A DNA stretch of 64,000 bases from Enterovibrio norvegicus_B (GCF_002876705.1 NZ_MDAG01000011.1:19635-83634); one strand, 5' to 3'. Counted from the first letter of the stretch, positions 1 to 9,363 are shown. Notes: generated from the letters alone by a model not told the origin. Translations and numbers: made by a program.

Positions 1-687
1 GTCTTTCTCCCAGCCACGTGAATAGCTGAGTTTAATGTCGTATTCAGGCAAAAAAGCCTGACACAATGCAGAAGCACGCTCAGCGAGTTTGTTAATATAT
101 TCCCGCCTCCACTGATCGATCTGATTCGCTAACGGGGCCAATTCAGCATCCCAATAACTGAGCTCTCGATAGCTTCGTGCTGTTTTCAACAGTGCATTGC
201 GTTGTTTGGTCAATCGCTTCACACGCGACCAAACTGGGTAAAACTGGGGTTCCACGTGGAACACGCCCCAGTCGATAAAGGCACGACGAAATTTAGGGCC
301 ACCTGTCAGCAACTCGAACCCTTCTGGGGTAATCAATTGCATGGGAAGCACTTCCGCCAGTTGCACCAATTTCTGACCCTTTTCTTCACCAATTTTTACG
401 TCAGTGGAGCCATCTCTGTTCTTCTGTAAACCGACGGGCAACAGCGTGTCTGAGTCACTTGAAACCACGCGACCATGCACCACTAATCTCTCTTGCTGAT
501 GCCTAATCACACGGCCCGTCAATTGACTTCGAAACGAACGCCCATGGCCTAAATAGTAAACGGCTTCCAAAACACTGGTTTTACCGCTGCCATTCGGCCC
601 GACAAGAAAATTGAAGCCTGATGACAGGCTAAGGTCACAGGCTTCAATATTTCGTAAATCGTGTACGGATAATCGGGTTAGTGCCAT
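1..687 (-). CDS. recF: RecF, DNA replication/repair ATPase (partial, N-terminal 229 residues)
   Basis: The gene runs off the left edge, so only the N-terminal 229 residues (of about 360 in the family) are here. Reading the minus strand from ATG 685-687 gives MALTRLSVHDLRNIE, then the Walker A motif GPNGSGKTS, then the typical GHGRSFRS block. RecF is an SMC-like ATPase that loads RecA at ssDNA gaps together with RecO and RecR. The start lies one base from the dnaN stop, so it is the third gene of dnaA-dnaN-recF. A parS-like palindrome is embedded in the coding sequence at 249-262. Confidence 0.95.
   Translation of the reverse strand, partial: MALTRLSVHDLRNIEACDLSLSSGFNFLVGPNGSGKTSVLEAVYYLGHGRSFRSQLTGRVIRHQQERLVVHGRVVSSDSDTLLPVGLQKNRDGSTDVKIGEEKGQKLVQLAEVLPMQLITPEGFELLTGGPKFRRAFIDWGVFHVEPQFYPVWSRVKRLTKQRNALLKTARSYRELSYWDAELAPLANQIDQWRREYINKLAERASALCQAFLPEYDIKLSYSRGWEKD
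248..263. promoter_or_regulatory. candidate parS centromere site inside recF
   Basis: The sequence GGTTCCACGTGGAACA contains a perfect 14-bp palindrome, GTTCCACGTGGAAC, at 249-262. It differs at one base from TGTTCCACGTGGAACA, a form of the bacterial chromosomal parS site (recalled family knowledge). A parAB pair lies 12 kb away, and parS sites usually cluster near oriC. It is the only full match I found in the window. That ParB binds here is an inference. Confidence 0.65.
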
Positions 688-688
688 G

Positions 689-1789
689 TTATAGACGGAT
701 TGGCATTACCACATACATGGCGTCATCACTGTTACTGTCTTCCACCAAGGTACTTGCGGTACCGTCCGTCATAGAGAAACGTACCTGATCGCACTTGAGC
801 GTATTCAGCACGTCGAGCACATAACTGACGTTAAAGCCAATCTCCAATTCTTCGCCTTGGTAATCGACATCAACAAACTCTTCAGCTTCTTCTTGCTCAG
901 GGTTATGAGCAGAAATGCGCAATTGGCCATTGCTGACGTTAAGGCGCACACCGCGGAATTTTTCATTTGATAAGATAGCGGCACGAGAGAAAGCCTGGCG
1001 CAATTCATCACACCCCGCTTCCATTGTCTTATTGGAAGACTGAGGCATCACGCGACGATAGTCAGGAAAACGACCATCAACCAGTTTAGAGGTAAAAATA
1101 AACTGATTCACTTGCGCACGAATGTTCGCACTACCAATTTGAATCGTCACAGGTGCGTCTGGATGATCCAACAAGCGCATCAATTCCGTCACGCCTTTGC
1201 GTGGAACGATGACTTGTTGATTCTCTAGGCTGCTTTCTAGTGCTGTTGTGCCCACCGCCATGCGGTGACCATCGGTCGCTACGCTACGAAGCGTAGTGCC
1301 GTCAGTTTCAAGCAACATGCCATTTAGGAAATAACGCACGTCTTGGTTTGCCATTGAAAACGCGGTGCTTTCAATAAGCTGGCGTAACTTGCCTTGAGAC
1401 AAGGTAAATTCGACCGTGCTTTGCCAATCTTCAATGTTCGGAAAATCAGCGGCTGGCAACGTAGATAGCGTGAATCGACTGCGGCCAGAGCGAATAACCG
1501 CACGATCACCTTCCGCCGTAAAATTAATGGGTGCGCTATCAGGAAGACCACGACAGATGTCGAGGAACTTACGAGAAGGCACAGTCACCGCACCATCTTC
1601 TACTTCACCTTCAAGCGGCAAAGACGCAATCAATTCAACTTCGAGATCGGTGCACGTCATCGTCAGTTGACCCGCATCTACTTTAAGAAGAATGTTGCCA
1701 AGAATCGGCAGAGTTGGTCGACCACCAAGCGCACCAGAAACCTGCTGCAATGGCTTTAAGAATACGTCGCGAGTAAGTGTAAATTTCAT
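689..1789 (-). CDS. dnaN: DNA polymerase III beta subunit (sliding clamp)
   Basis: This 366-residue protein is the usual length of the beta clamp, a ring-shaped homodimer that tethers polymerase III to DNA. It begins MKFTLTRDVFLKPLQQVSG and ends in VVMPIRL, both typical of the family, with three topologically similar clamp domains between. The gene starts one base after the dnaA stop and is followed at once by recF, consistent with a dnaA-dnaN-recF operon. Confidence 0.98.
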   Translation of the reverse strand: MKFTLTRDVFLKPLQQVSGALGGRPTLPILGNILLKVDAGQLTMTCTDLEVELIASLPLEGEVEDGAVTVPSRKFLDICRGLPDSAPINFTAEGDRAVIRSGRSRFTLSTLPAADFPNIEDWQSTVEFTLSQGKLRQLIESTAFSMANQDVRYFLNGMLLETDGTTLRSVATDGHRMAVGTTALESSLENQQVIVPRKGVTELMRLLDHPDAPVTIQIGSANIRAQVNQFIFTSKLVDGRFPDYRRVMPQSSNKTMEAGCDELRQAFSRAAILSNEKFRGVRLNVSNGQLRISAHNPEQEEAEEFVDVDYQGEELEIGFNVSYVLDVLNTLKCDQVRFSMTDGTASTLVEDSNSDDAMYVVMPIRL

Positions 1790-1790
1790 A

Positions 1791-3191
1791 TTATGACGAC
1801 AGAGTCCGGATCAGGTTTGAATAATCTTCTTTTATATCGTGGCTTTCTTCGCGCAACTGTTCAATCTTTCGGCACGCATGAAGTACCGTAGTATGATCGC
1901 GCCCACCAAATGCATCACCAATTTCCGGCAAGCTATGGTTTGTGAGCTCTTTTGACAACGCCATTGCCACTTGGCGAGGACGTGCTACGGAGCGGCTACG
2001 ACGCTTAGATAATAGGTCAGCCATCTTAATTTTATAATATTCAGCAACAGTCTTCTGAATGTTATCGATGGTAACCAGTTTTTCTTGAAGCGCGAGCAGA
2101 TCTCGCAGTGCTTCACGCACGAAATCAATGGTGATAGCACGGCCCGTGAAGTTAGCATTCGCTATCACGCGGTTAAGCGCGCCTTCAAGCTCTCGAACAT
2201 TCGAACGGAGGCGTTTCGCAATGAAAAATGCCACTTCATCCGGCAAACGAATGTTGTGGTCTTCCGCCTTCTTCATCAAAATTGCCACGCGCGTTTCGAG
2301 CTCTGGTGGCTCGATCGCAACCGTCAAACCCCAACCAAAGCGAGACTTGAGACGATCTTCAACGCCGTTGATCTCTTTCGGATAACGGTCAGACGTTAGA
2401 ATGATCTGCTGGTTACCTTCTAGCAATGCATTAAAGGTATGAAAGAACTCTTCCTGCGAACGTTCTTTGTTCGCAAAAAATTGAATGTCATCGATAAGCA
2501 AGGCATCAACGCTGCGGTAATAGCGTTTAAATTCTTCAATTTGGTTGTTTTGTAGTGCTTTTACCATGTCTTGAACGAAACGCTCAGAGTGCATGTACAC
2601 CACACGAGCGTCGACTTTACGATCGCTGATCGCATTACCCACAGCGTGTAACAAGTGAGTTTTACCTAGACCTGTCCCGCCGTATAAGAAAAGAGGGTTA
2701 TAAGCCGCGCCTGGGTTATCGGCGACTTGTCGTGCAGCCGCTAACGCCAATTGGTTTGATTTACCCTCAACAAAGTTGGTGAACTTGTGCTTAGGGTTAA
2801 CATTTGATCTGTGATTAACGTCTGACTGAACCGGTGAAGGCGCAGGTTCCCATGTGCGACCGACACTCGGTCTCGCAACAGGAGCAGACGGCGCGGGTGC
2901 GACGGGTTGACTCGGTGGCGCAACAGGGGCGACACGTTTACTGCCGACTTCAAAACGCAACACAGGCATATCTACACCGCAAAACTCGTTGAGTAGCTGG
3001 TTGATACTGTTGAGATATTTATCTCTCACCCAGTCCAGTACAAAACGGTTTGGTGCAAACAAAGTCAAGGTGTTGTCATTTAACTCCGCCTGAAGCGGTC
3101 GAACCCACATGCTGAATTCTGTTGCAGGTAGATCCTCTTGAAGGCGCTGAAGGCACTGCAACCAAAGCGAAGATGACACGTCTGACTCCAC
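1791..3191 (-). CDS. dnaA: chromosomal replication initiator DnaA
   Basis: This 466-residue AAA+ ATPase opens oriC. The N-terminal domain I (about residues 1-90) is followed by a proline/alanine-rich linker (about 95-130), the Walker A motif GGTGLGKTH, the Walker B motif LLIDDIQFF, and the C-terminal DNA-binding signature GGRDHTTVLHACRK. It is the first gene of dnaA-dnaN-recF. Upstream there is a 537-bp intergenic region with DnaA-box-like sequences, so autoregulation is likely. oriC itself lies about 6 kb away beside mnmG, an arrangement usual in enterics and vibrios. Confidence 0.98.
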   Translation of the reverse strand: MESDVSSSLWLQCLQRLQEDLPATEFSMWVRPLQAELNDNTLTLFAPNRFVLDWVRDKYLNSINQLLNEFCGVDMPVLRFEVGSKRVAPVAPPSQPVAPAPSAPVARPSVGRTWEPAPSPVQSDVNHRSNVNPKHKFTNFVEGKSNQLALAAARQVADNPGAAYNPLFLYGGTGLGKTHLLHAVGNAISDRKVDARVVYMHSERFVQDMVKALQNNQIEEFKRYYRSVDALLIDDIQFFANKERSQEEFFHTFNALLEGNQQIILTSDRYPKEINGVEDRLKSRFGWGLTVAIEPPELETRVAILMKKAEDHNIRLPDEVAFFIAKRLRSNVRELEGALNRVIANANFTGRAITIDFVREALRDLLALQEKLVTIDNIQKTVAEYYKIKMADLLSKRRSRSVARPRQVAMALSKELTNHSLPEIGDAFGGRDHTTVLHACRKIEQLREESHDIKEDYSNLIRTLSS

Positions 3192-3613
3192 ACTCGATAA
3201 ATGAAAAGGGAAGCAATTTTATACTTCTACGACAAGGATCGCTAGAGAGAAGATCCCTTTTGCAGTGAATAAGATCGAAGTTATACACACAGATCGCACA
3301 ATTTACTTGCCGATCTGCACGGGTTTCACCCCAGTTACTCACAGATTGAGGCACTTTACGGTCGAAATAGTGTAGAACTGATCACAGTAGTTTTCAGTTT
3401 GGTCCACAAAATATTTCACACGATCAAATTAAACAGATTTGCAGTAAAGATCATATTTCCACTTCTTATACCAGACTTGTCCAATGAAAAGTTACAGCCT
3501 TCACACAAGGAAAAGTGGATAAGATCGGTGAAGGATCCTTGCGCTAACTTTTCGAATCCGTATAATTACGCGCCCAAGAGTTCGGATTGTGGCCATTTCT
3601 GGTTTATACATTA
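3192..3613. promoter_or_regulatory. dnaA-rpmH divergent intergenic region with DnaA boxes
   Basis: No convincing gene is present here. A DnaA box, TTATACACA, lies at 3281-3289, a one-mismatch relative, TTACTCACA, at 3335-3343, and the reverse-strand relative TTATCCACT at 3514-3522. They lie upstream of dnaA, which suggests autoregulation by DnaA. Exact dnaA promoter elements were not assigned. The short reading frame at 3399-3617 has no recognisable product. Confidence 0.6.
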
Positions 3614-3642
3614 TTGACTATAACTCGGTCAGTGATTACAAT
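3614..3642 (+). promoter_or_regulatory. sigma-70 promoter for rpmH
   Basis: The -35 hexamer TTGACT (3614-3619) and -10 hexamer TACAAT (3637-3642) are separated by 17 bp. They lie about 90 bp upstream of rpmH, as expected for a strong ribosomal-protein promoter. Confidence 0.7.
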
Positions 3643-3728
3643 CCGCCCTCTTTGTTGAGAGGCGTCGGACTTTAGTCCCACGTCGGGTTAACAAACCTAA
3701 AAACTGATCAGTAATTAAGGTAGAAACC

Positions 3729-3863
3729 ATGAAACGCACTTTTCAACCTTCCGTTCTAAAGCGTAAGCGCTCACACGGTTTCCGTGCACGCATGGCAACT
3801 AAGAATGGCCGTAAGGTTATTGCCGCTCGCCGTGCGAAAGGCCGTAAGCAACTTTCTAAATAA
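3729..3863 (+). CDS. rpmH: 50S ribosomal protein L34
   Basis: The reading frame encodes 44 residues, starting MKRTFQPSVLKRKRSHGFR and ending RAKGRKQLSK. This is a full-length, very basic L34 of the large ribosomal subunit. It is the first gene of the conserved rpmH-rnpA-yidD-yidC cluster, 13 bp before rnpA. Confidence 0.98.
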   Translation: MKRTFQPSVLKRKRSHGFRARMATKNGRKVIAARRAKGRKQLSK

Positions 3864-3876
3864 TCACTAGTGATTT

Positions 3877-4236
3877 GTGAATAAGTTCGCTTTTTGTCGG
3901 GAGTTACGTCTGTTAACTCCCGCACATTTCAACTCTGTCTTCCAGCAACCTCATCGCGCTGGCTCACCACACTTAACCATTCTTGCGCGCAATAACACGC
4001 TTGACCATCCTCGTATGGGACAGGCAGTGCCAAAAAAACAAATCAAACTTGCTGTCGACCGCAACCGCTTTAAGCGTTTAGTTCGCGAAAGTTTTCGCCT
4101 GCATCAACATTCGTTGCCTGCGAAAGATTTTGTTGTAATTGCTAAGAAAAGTGCCAATGAGCTCAGTAACGAAGAACTGAGTGTGCTGCTCGATAAATTA
4201 TGGCAACGTTTATCTCGACCGCCGCGAAAAAAATAG
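3877..4236 (+). CDS. rnpA: ribonuclease P protein component
   Basis: The 119-residue basic protein is the protein subunit of RNase P, which matures tRNA 5' ends. The motif KLAVDRNRFKRLVRESFR matches the family's RNR signature. The start is GTG at 3877. The 3' end overlaps yidD by 37 bp, as is usual for this cluster. Confidence 0.96.
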   Translation: MNKFAFCRELRLLTPAHFNSVFQQPHRAGSPHLTILARNNTLDHPRMGQAVPKKQIKLAVDRNRFKRLVRESFRLHQHSLPAKDFVVIAKKSANELSNEELSVLLDKLWQRLSRPPRKK

Positions 4237-4460
4237 TCACTGGACTGTTTCGCGGATACCAACTCCTCATCAGCCCCCTTCTAGGGCCTAGATGTCGTTT
4301 CACGCCGACATGCTCCCAATACGCCATAGAAGCGGTCAACCGTCACGGTGTTGTAAAAGGGTGTTGGTTCGCTAGCAAACGTCTATTAAAATGCCATCCT
4401 CTTAATCATGGTGGGTACGATCCTGTGCCCCCGCGTCATCCTCATAATCGAGACAATTAG
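4200..4460 (+). CDS. yidD: membrane protein insertion efficiency factor YidD
   Basis: The 86-residue protein has the YidD core RYQLLISPLLGPRC-like segment (here GYQLLISPLLGPRCRF), followed by TPTCSQYA and HPLNHGGYDPVP. YidD is a small membrane-associated protein that helps YidC-dependent insertion. It overlaps the end of rnpA and ends 2 bp before yidC, so the three are probably co-translated. Confidence 0.95.
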   Translation: MATFISTAAKKIVTGLFRGYQLLISPLLGPRCRFTPTCSQYAIEAVNRHGVVKGCWFASKRLLKCHPLNHGGYDPVPPRHPHNRDN

Positions 4461-4462
4461 CA

Positions 4463-6082
4463 ATGGATTCTCAACGCAATATCCTGTTGATTGCCCTAAT
4501 GTTCGTTTCATTCATGTTGTACCTCAACTGGAATGAAGCAAACACCCCTCAACCACAGGGACCGGGCGTAACGCAGCAAGCACAACACAGTGGTGATGTA
4601 CCCGCCAGTTCAGATGCTTCTCAGCCTCTGACTCAGGATTCAGTCTCTAACAAGCTGATCACTATCCATACCGATGTATTGACTCTGACTGTTGATACGC
4701 TTGGCGGTGATGTCATTCGTGCGGAATTGGAAAAATATGACGCGGCATTCGGCTCTGAGGACAAATTTGTTCTGCTGAAAAACCAGCCTGATCATGCATT
4801 CGTTGCACAAAGTGGCCTCATTGGCCCTAACGGCATCGATACGTTAAATGGCCGTGCACAATTCTCAACCACAGCAACTGAATTTACACTTGCTGATGGC
4901 CAAGATGAGCTTCGTGTGCCATTAACCGTGTCGAAAGACGGCATCGAATACACCAAAGTGTTCGTGATGAAACGTGGTGACTACGCCGTTGGCGTGGACT
5001 ACACCATCAATAATGAAACTGACAAGCCTGCATCTGTTCAAATGTACGCACAACTTAAGCAAAACCTGCTTGATGATGGCGGCAGCTTGACCATGCCTAC
5101 CTACCGTGGTGGCGCATACTCTGCAGATGACACTAAATACAAAAAATACAGCTTTGACGACATGCAGGATAAGAATCTTAACCTGACTATCGCCAACGAC
5201 GGCTGGGCTGCCATGATGCAACACTACTTTGTTGCTGCTTGGATCCCACACGCTGAAGGTGAAGCAAATCTGTATACCCGTACCAGCAATGGTCAAGGTT
5301 TCATCGGTGTTCGCTACCCAACAACCACGGTTGCTGCTGGTACTGAAACTACGTTGGATTCAACCTTGTGGGTAGGTCCTAAGCTACAAGACCAAATGGA
5401 AGCGACCGCACCTAACCTTAACCTAACGGTTGATTACGGTTGGTTGTGGTTCATTGCAAGCCCACTGCACTGGTTGCTAGCAACCATTCATGGCTTCGTT
5501 GGTAACTGGGGCTTTGCGATCATCCTATTGACCTTCATCGTTCGTGGTGCGATGTACCCGCTGACCAAAGCGCAGTACACCTCAATGGCGAAAATGCGCA
5601 TGCTGCAGCCTAAGTTGGCTGAAATGCGTGAGCGTATTGGCGATGACCGCCAGCGCATGAGCCAAGAAATGATGGAGCTGTATAAGAAAGAGAAAGTGAA
5701 CCCATTGGGTGGCTGTCTTCCTCTTATCCTTCAAATGCCAATCTTCATTGCGCTTTACTGGGCATTGATGGAATCGGTAGAACTGCGTCACGCGCCATTC
5801 ATGCTTTGGATTCAAGATTTGTCAGCACCGGATCCATACTACGTGCTGCCACTTCTGATGGGTGCTTCAATGTTCCTTATCCAGAAGATGAGCCCAAGCA
5901 CCGTGACGGACCCGATGCAGCAGAAGATCATGACCTTCATGCCTGTAATGTTCACCGTGTTCTTCCTGTGGTTCCCAGCTGGCCTGGTACTTTACTGGTT
6001 GGTATCGAACATCGTAACGCTTATCCAGCAAACACTGATTTATCGTGCGCTGGAGAAAAAAGGCCTTCACAGCCGTAAGTAA
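4463..6082 (+). CDS. yidC: membrane protein insertase YidC
   Basis: The 539-residue protein is the inner-membrane insertase/chaperone. It has an N-terminal membrane anchor (MDSQRNILLIALMFVSFMLY), a large periplasmic domain (about residues 40-340) as in Gram-negative YidC, then the conserved hydrophobic core, including NPLGGCLPLILQMPIFIALY. It follows yidD by 2 bp and is followed by a terminator, so it closes the rpmH operon. Confidence 0.98.
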   Translation: MDSQRNILLIALMFVSFMLYLNWNEANTPQPQGPGVTQQAQHSGDVPASSDASQPLTQDSVSNKLITIHTDVLTLTVDTLGGDVIRAELEKYDAAFGSEDKFVLLKNQPDHAFVAQSGLIGPNGIDTLNGRAQFSTTATEFTLADGQDELRVPLTVSKDGIEYTKVFVMKRGDYAVGVDYTINNETDKPASVQMYAQLKQNLLDDGGSLTMPTYRGGAYSADDTKYKKYSFDDMQDKNLNLTIANDGWAAMMQHYFVAAWIPHAEGEANLYTRTSNGQGFIGVRYPTTTVAAGTETTLDSTLWVGPKLQDQMEATAPNLNLTVDYGWLWFIASPLHWLLATIHGFVGNWGFAIILLTFIVRGAMYPLTKAQYTSMAKMRMLQPKLAEMRERIGDDRQRMSQEMMELYKKEKVNPLGGCLPLILQMPIFIALYWALMESVELRHAPFMLWIQDLSAPDPYYVLPLLMGASMFLIQKMSPSTVTDPMQQKIMTFMPVMFTVFFLWFPAGLVLYWLVSNIVTLIQQTLIYRALEKKGLHSRK

Positions 6083-6099
6083 GTGGTAACGAATAAAGA

Positions 6100-6125
6100 C
6101 GAGGCGGCCATTGGCCGCCTTTCTT
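6100..6125 (+). terminator. Rho-independent terminator after yidC
   Basis: The stem AGGCGGCC/GGCCGCCT (6102-6109 with 6113-6120) has a 3-nt loop and is followed by TTTCTT. Confidence 0.8.
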
Positions 6126-6262
6126 CGTTTATGCCCAGACGCATTTTCCAATCTCACTCTTTTTCGCTAGAAGTCTTCAGTCTGCAATGACGCTTAAGTC
6201 TGCATATTGATAAAGTTTGAGGTTACACTAGCAGCAATTTTCATCAGTAGGTTTTAACTACC

Positions 6263-7627
6263 ATGAGTTACACAGACACTATCGTCGCACAAGCTACCCC
6301 GCCAGGACGCGGCGGTGTGGGTATCGTTCGCGTTTCAGGACCGAAAGCGAGAGAAGTCGCCATGGCAGTCACAGGCCGAGAATTGCCTGTTCGTCGTGCA
6401 GAATATTTGCCATTTAAAGATGAACAAGGCGCAGCGCTAGACCAAGGCATAGCCTTGTATTTCCAAGCGCCAAACTCGTTCACTGGTGAAGACGTACTCG
6501 AACTGCAAGGTCATGGCGGCCCTGTGATCATGGACATGCTGATCAAACGCATTGTGGCAATTGAGGGTGTGCGCACCGCCAAGCCAGGTGAGTTTTCCGA
6601 GCGTGCCTTTTTGAATGACAAGCTGGATTTAGCGCAAGCGGAGGCCATTGCAGATCTGATTGATGCAAGCTCAGAACAAGCGGCAAAAAGCGCACTGCAG
6701 AGCCTTCAAGGGGCGTTTTCTAACAAGATTAACCACCTTGTTGAATCACTGATTCACCTGCGTATCTATGTTGAAGCAGCTATCGACTTCCCGGACGAAG
6801 AAATCGACTTTCTATCTGACGGTAAAGTGGCGGCGGATCTCAACGGCATCATCGACTCACTGAACGATGTGCGCAAAGAAGCGAACCAAGGTGCCATCAT
6901 GCGTGAAGGCATGAAAGTGGTCATTGCTGGTCGCCCAAATGCCGGCAAATCCAGCCTACTGAATGCCCTATCAGGTAAAGACAGTGCCATCGTTACCGAC
7001 ATTGCAGGGACGACACGGGACGTACTGCGTGAACACATCCACATTGATGGGATGCCGCTTCATATCATTGATACCGCAGGCCTTCGCGATGCATCTGACG
7101 AAGTAGAACGTATTGGTATTGAACGCGCTTGGGATGAAATAACACAAGCAGACCGCGTGCTATTTATGGTTGATGGCACCACAACAGATGCCACATCGCC
7201 AGAAGACATTTGGCCAGAGTTTATCGATCGTCTACCTGAAAACATTGGCATGACGGTAATCCGCAATAAAGCCGACGTCACCGGCGAGTCACTGGGTATC
7301 TGTCATGCAAGCCAACCTACCTTAATCCGCCTAAGTGCAAAAACAGGCGTAGGGGTGGATGCGCTTCGTGAGCATTTGAAAGCCTGCATGGGCTTTTCAG
7401 GTGCAACAGAAGGCGGCTTCATGGCTCGCCGACGTCACCTTGCAGCATTGGATGCCGCGTCACGCCACCTAGATACCGGAAAAGACCAACTTGAGGGCTA
7501 TATGGCGGGCGAAATATTAGCGGAAGAGCTAAGGATCGCGCAGCAACACCTCAGCGAGATCACTGGAGAATTTAGCTCAGATGATCTGCTTGGCAGGATC
7601 TTTAGCTCCTTCTGTATCGGTAAATAA
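6263..7627 (+). CDS. mnmE: tRNA modification GTPase MnmE
   Basis: The 454-residue protein works with MnmG to put the cmnm5 group on wobble uridine of certain tRNAs. It has an N-terminal folate-binding domain (about 1-120), a G domain with G1 GRPNAGKSS and the switch motif IAGTTRD, and the invariant C-terminal CIGK. Full length with no lesions. It follows the rpmH-yidC cluster but has its own intergenic region of 180 bp. Confidence 0.97.
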   Translation: MSYTDTIVAQATPPGRGGVGIVRVSGPKAREVAMAVTGRELPVRRAEYLPFKDEQGAALDQGIALYFQAPNSFTGEDVLELQGHGGPVIMDMLIKRIVAIEGVRTAKPGEFSERAFLNDKLDLAQAEAIADLIDASSEQAAKSALQSLQGAFSNKINHLVESLIHLRIYVEAAIDFPDEEIDFLSDGKVAADLNGIIDSLNDVRKEANQGAIMREGMKVVIAGRPNAGKSSLLNALSGKDSAIVTDIAGTTRDVLREHIHIDGMPLHIIDTAGLRDASDEVERIGIERAWDEITQADRVLFMVDGTTTDATSPEDIWPEFIDRLPENIGMTVIRNKADVTGESLGICHASQPTLIRLSAKTGVGVDALREHLKACMGFSGATEGGFMARRRHLAALDAASRHLDTGKDQLEGYMAGEILAEELRIAQQHLSEITGEFSSDDLLGRIFSSFCIGK

Positions 7628-7632
7628 TCCTT

Positions 7633-7659
7633 TAAAGCTGCCTCCGGGCAGCTTTTTTT
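7633..7659 (+). terminator. Rho-independent terminator after mnmE
   Basis: The stem AAGCTGCC/GGCAGCTT (7635-7642 with 7647-7654) has a TCCG loop and a run of seven T. Confidence 0.85.
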
Positions 7660-7723
7660 CTGCCCTCGATATTGTCTCGTCTTTGCTACACTTATCTACA
7701 CATCCCACCGAAGACAACCGTGA

Positions 7724-8851
7724 ATGATAAATAGCCTTAACCCTATGCTTAATTTGGGCATAGCGCGCTGCGACAAGCTTCAGATACATCATCTTCGCAT
7801 GGTGAACCTTCTGGCTTGCTTGTGTGCGGGCGGAACACTTCTGTTTTCTGCATTGTTTTGGTTTGCGTTTGGCAGTGCTTCCGCCGCGCTTTTCAATGGT
7901 CTCTTCGCGCTCATCTTTGCAATCACGTTCGTGCTCACCCGAGAAGGCATGCTTTGGCTGGCGAAATACTGGATTTTCATGGCGTTCTTCATCCAACAAT
8001 TTACCCTCCCTTTGTTTGTCTTGTCGGATAATTTTGAAACCGAATTGCTCTTGCTAGTGGTTCCTACAGCTGTGGTTTTAGTCTTCGATCCTAACGACAG
8101 AATGCCGAGATATATTCTCTCGTTAATAGCCATCGTTCTGCTTTTTCTGGCCAAAACCATACCAGCACAAGACCCCATATTGGCGCTAACCGATGCTAAC
8201 GCGCGTGCCGCATACTTGTGTGTTGTACTCGTACTTGTACTTGCCTCAGTGGCATTAACTGACTTTTATCTTGTTGATTTGCATAGTATTGATAAATCTT
8301 CGCGAAAACTTATCCACGAAGATTTACTCACAGAAACCACCAACAGTCAGACCATCTATAAACAAGCAGACGAGCTCTATTACCAAGCTCTTCGTAAAGA
8401 TGCGTCTTTATCTGCGGTCGTCATAGACATTGATGATTTTAGACAAATCAATGAGATGCATGGAAGAACGACAGGTGATCACGTGCTCGTTCACATTGCA
8501 AAGCTGTTGAATGAAAACCTTCCTCAAGGCACGCCTATCGGTCGGCTCCATGCCGATGTGTTTGTCATTTTGCTAAAAGAAACCGCGCAAACAGACGCCA
8601 TGCAGGTGGCTGAACAACTAAAAATTGCCGTCTGCCGCAGTGTCATTTTACTTGAACATACCGCCGTAAAGCGCACTGCAAGCCTTGGCATCTCTTCTCG
8701 ACATGAAAGCTGCTCATCAGGATCTCAGCTCATAGACGACGCATATCTAGCTGCAAAAAATGCAAAAAAACGTGGTAAAAACAAAATCTTATCTCTCTCC
8801 TCTAGGAGTAAAAGTAGCTTAAACTACAAAGACTACGATAAAACGAGTTAG
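7724..8851 (+). CDS. inner-membrane protein with degenerate GGDEF domain
   Basis: This 375-residue protein has an N-terminal part with about six hydrophobic segments (residues 25-190) and a C-terminal GGDEF-like domain (about 205-355). The domain keeps the DIDDFRQINEMHG block and the GDHVL segment of diguanylate cyclases. The active-site loop is altered: in place of GGDEF it reads HADVF at residues 276-280, and no RxxD inhibitory site is evident. It is therefore probably not a working cyclase, and may act as a sensor, a GTP/c-di-GMP binder or a partner protein. It sits alone between mnmE and mioC, next to oriC, on the plus strand. Confidence 0.8.
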   Translation: MINSLNPMLNLGIARCDKLQIHHLRMVNLLACLCAGGTLLFSALFWFAFGSASAALFNGLFALIFAITFVLTREGMLWLAKYWIFMAFFIQQFTLPLFVLSDNFETELLLLVVPTAVVLVFDPNDRMPRYILSLIAIVLLFLAKTIPAQDPILALTDANARAAYLCVVLVLVLASVALTDFYLVDLHSIDKSSRKLIHEDLLTETTNSQTIYKQADELYYQALRKDASLSAVVIDIDDFRQINEMHGRTTGDHVLVHIAKLLNENLPQGTPIGRLHADVFVILLKETAQTDAMQVAEQLKIAVCRSVILLEHTAVKRTASLGISSRHESCSSGSQLIDDAYLAAKNAKKRGKNKILSLSSRSKSSLNYKDYDKTS

Positions 8852-8916
8852 CTTGACTTGCCCTTCTTATCCCTTCAATACTGATTCCACCTAAGACAAT
8901 CAGACGAAGACAACAC

Positions 8917-9363
8917 ATGACAACGATCACTTTGCTAACAGGCAGTACCTTAGGTGGTGCTGAATACGTTGGCGATCACCTTGCAGATTTGCTCACCAAT
9001 GAAGGACACAATGTCACCGTCGTTAACGACGGTGAATTGTCGGATATTATTGATAGTAAGAGACTTTTACTTATCACCTCTACACACGGTGCTGGCGATT
9101 ACCCAGAAAACATAGCACCAGTAATGGAAGAACTTGAGCAGCAAGCCCCGAGCTTAAACCATCTCAATTTTGCCGTTATTGCTATTGGTGACTCGAGTTA
9201 TGACACGTTTTGTGGCGCTGGCCAGCATGCTGATAATCTACTTGCTTCGCTAGGAGCGAAGCGTGATGTGCCACGCTTAGAGATAGACATTCTTAACGAT
9301 CCGCTTCCAGAAGAACCGGCAGAAGTGTGGTTATCCACGTGGAAAAAGTCATTTTGTGAATAA
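8917..9363 (+). CDS. mioC: MioC, flavodoxin-like protein beside oriC
   Basis: The 148-residue protein has a flavodoxin fold: the FMN phosphate loop (LTGSTLGGAEYV), the STHGAGDYPENI segment and the AIGDSSYDTFCGAG segment. In E. coli MioC is an FMN protein, and transcription from mioC enters oriC. The position immediately left of oriC is conserved here. The 3' end (9332-9347) contains a partial parS-like core CCACGTGG. Confidence 0.95.
   Translation: MTTITLLTGSTLGGAEYVGDHLADLLTNEGHNVTVVNDGELSDIIDSKRLLLITSTHGAGDYPENIAPVMEELEQQAPSLNHLNFAVIAIGDSSYDTFCGAGQHADNLLASLGAKRDVPRLEIDILNDPLPEEPAEVWLSTWKKSFCE

Noticed and set aside
3399..3617. Plus-strand frame in the dnaA-rpmH gap
   Set aside because: No motif and no ribosome-binding site; the region carries DnaA boxes and the rpmH promoter.
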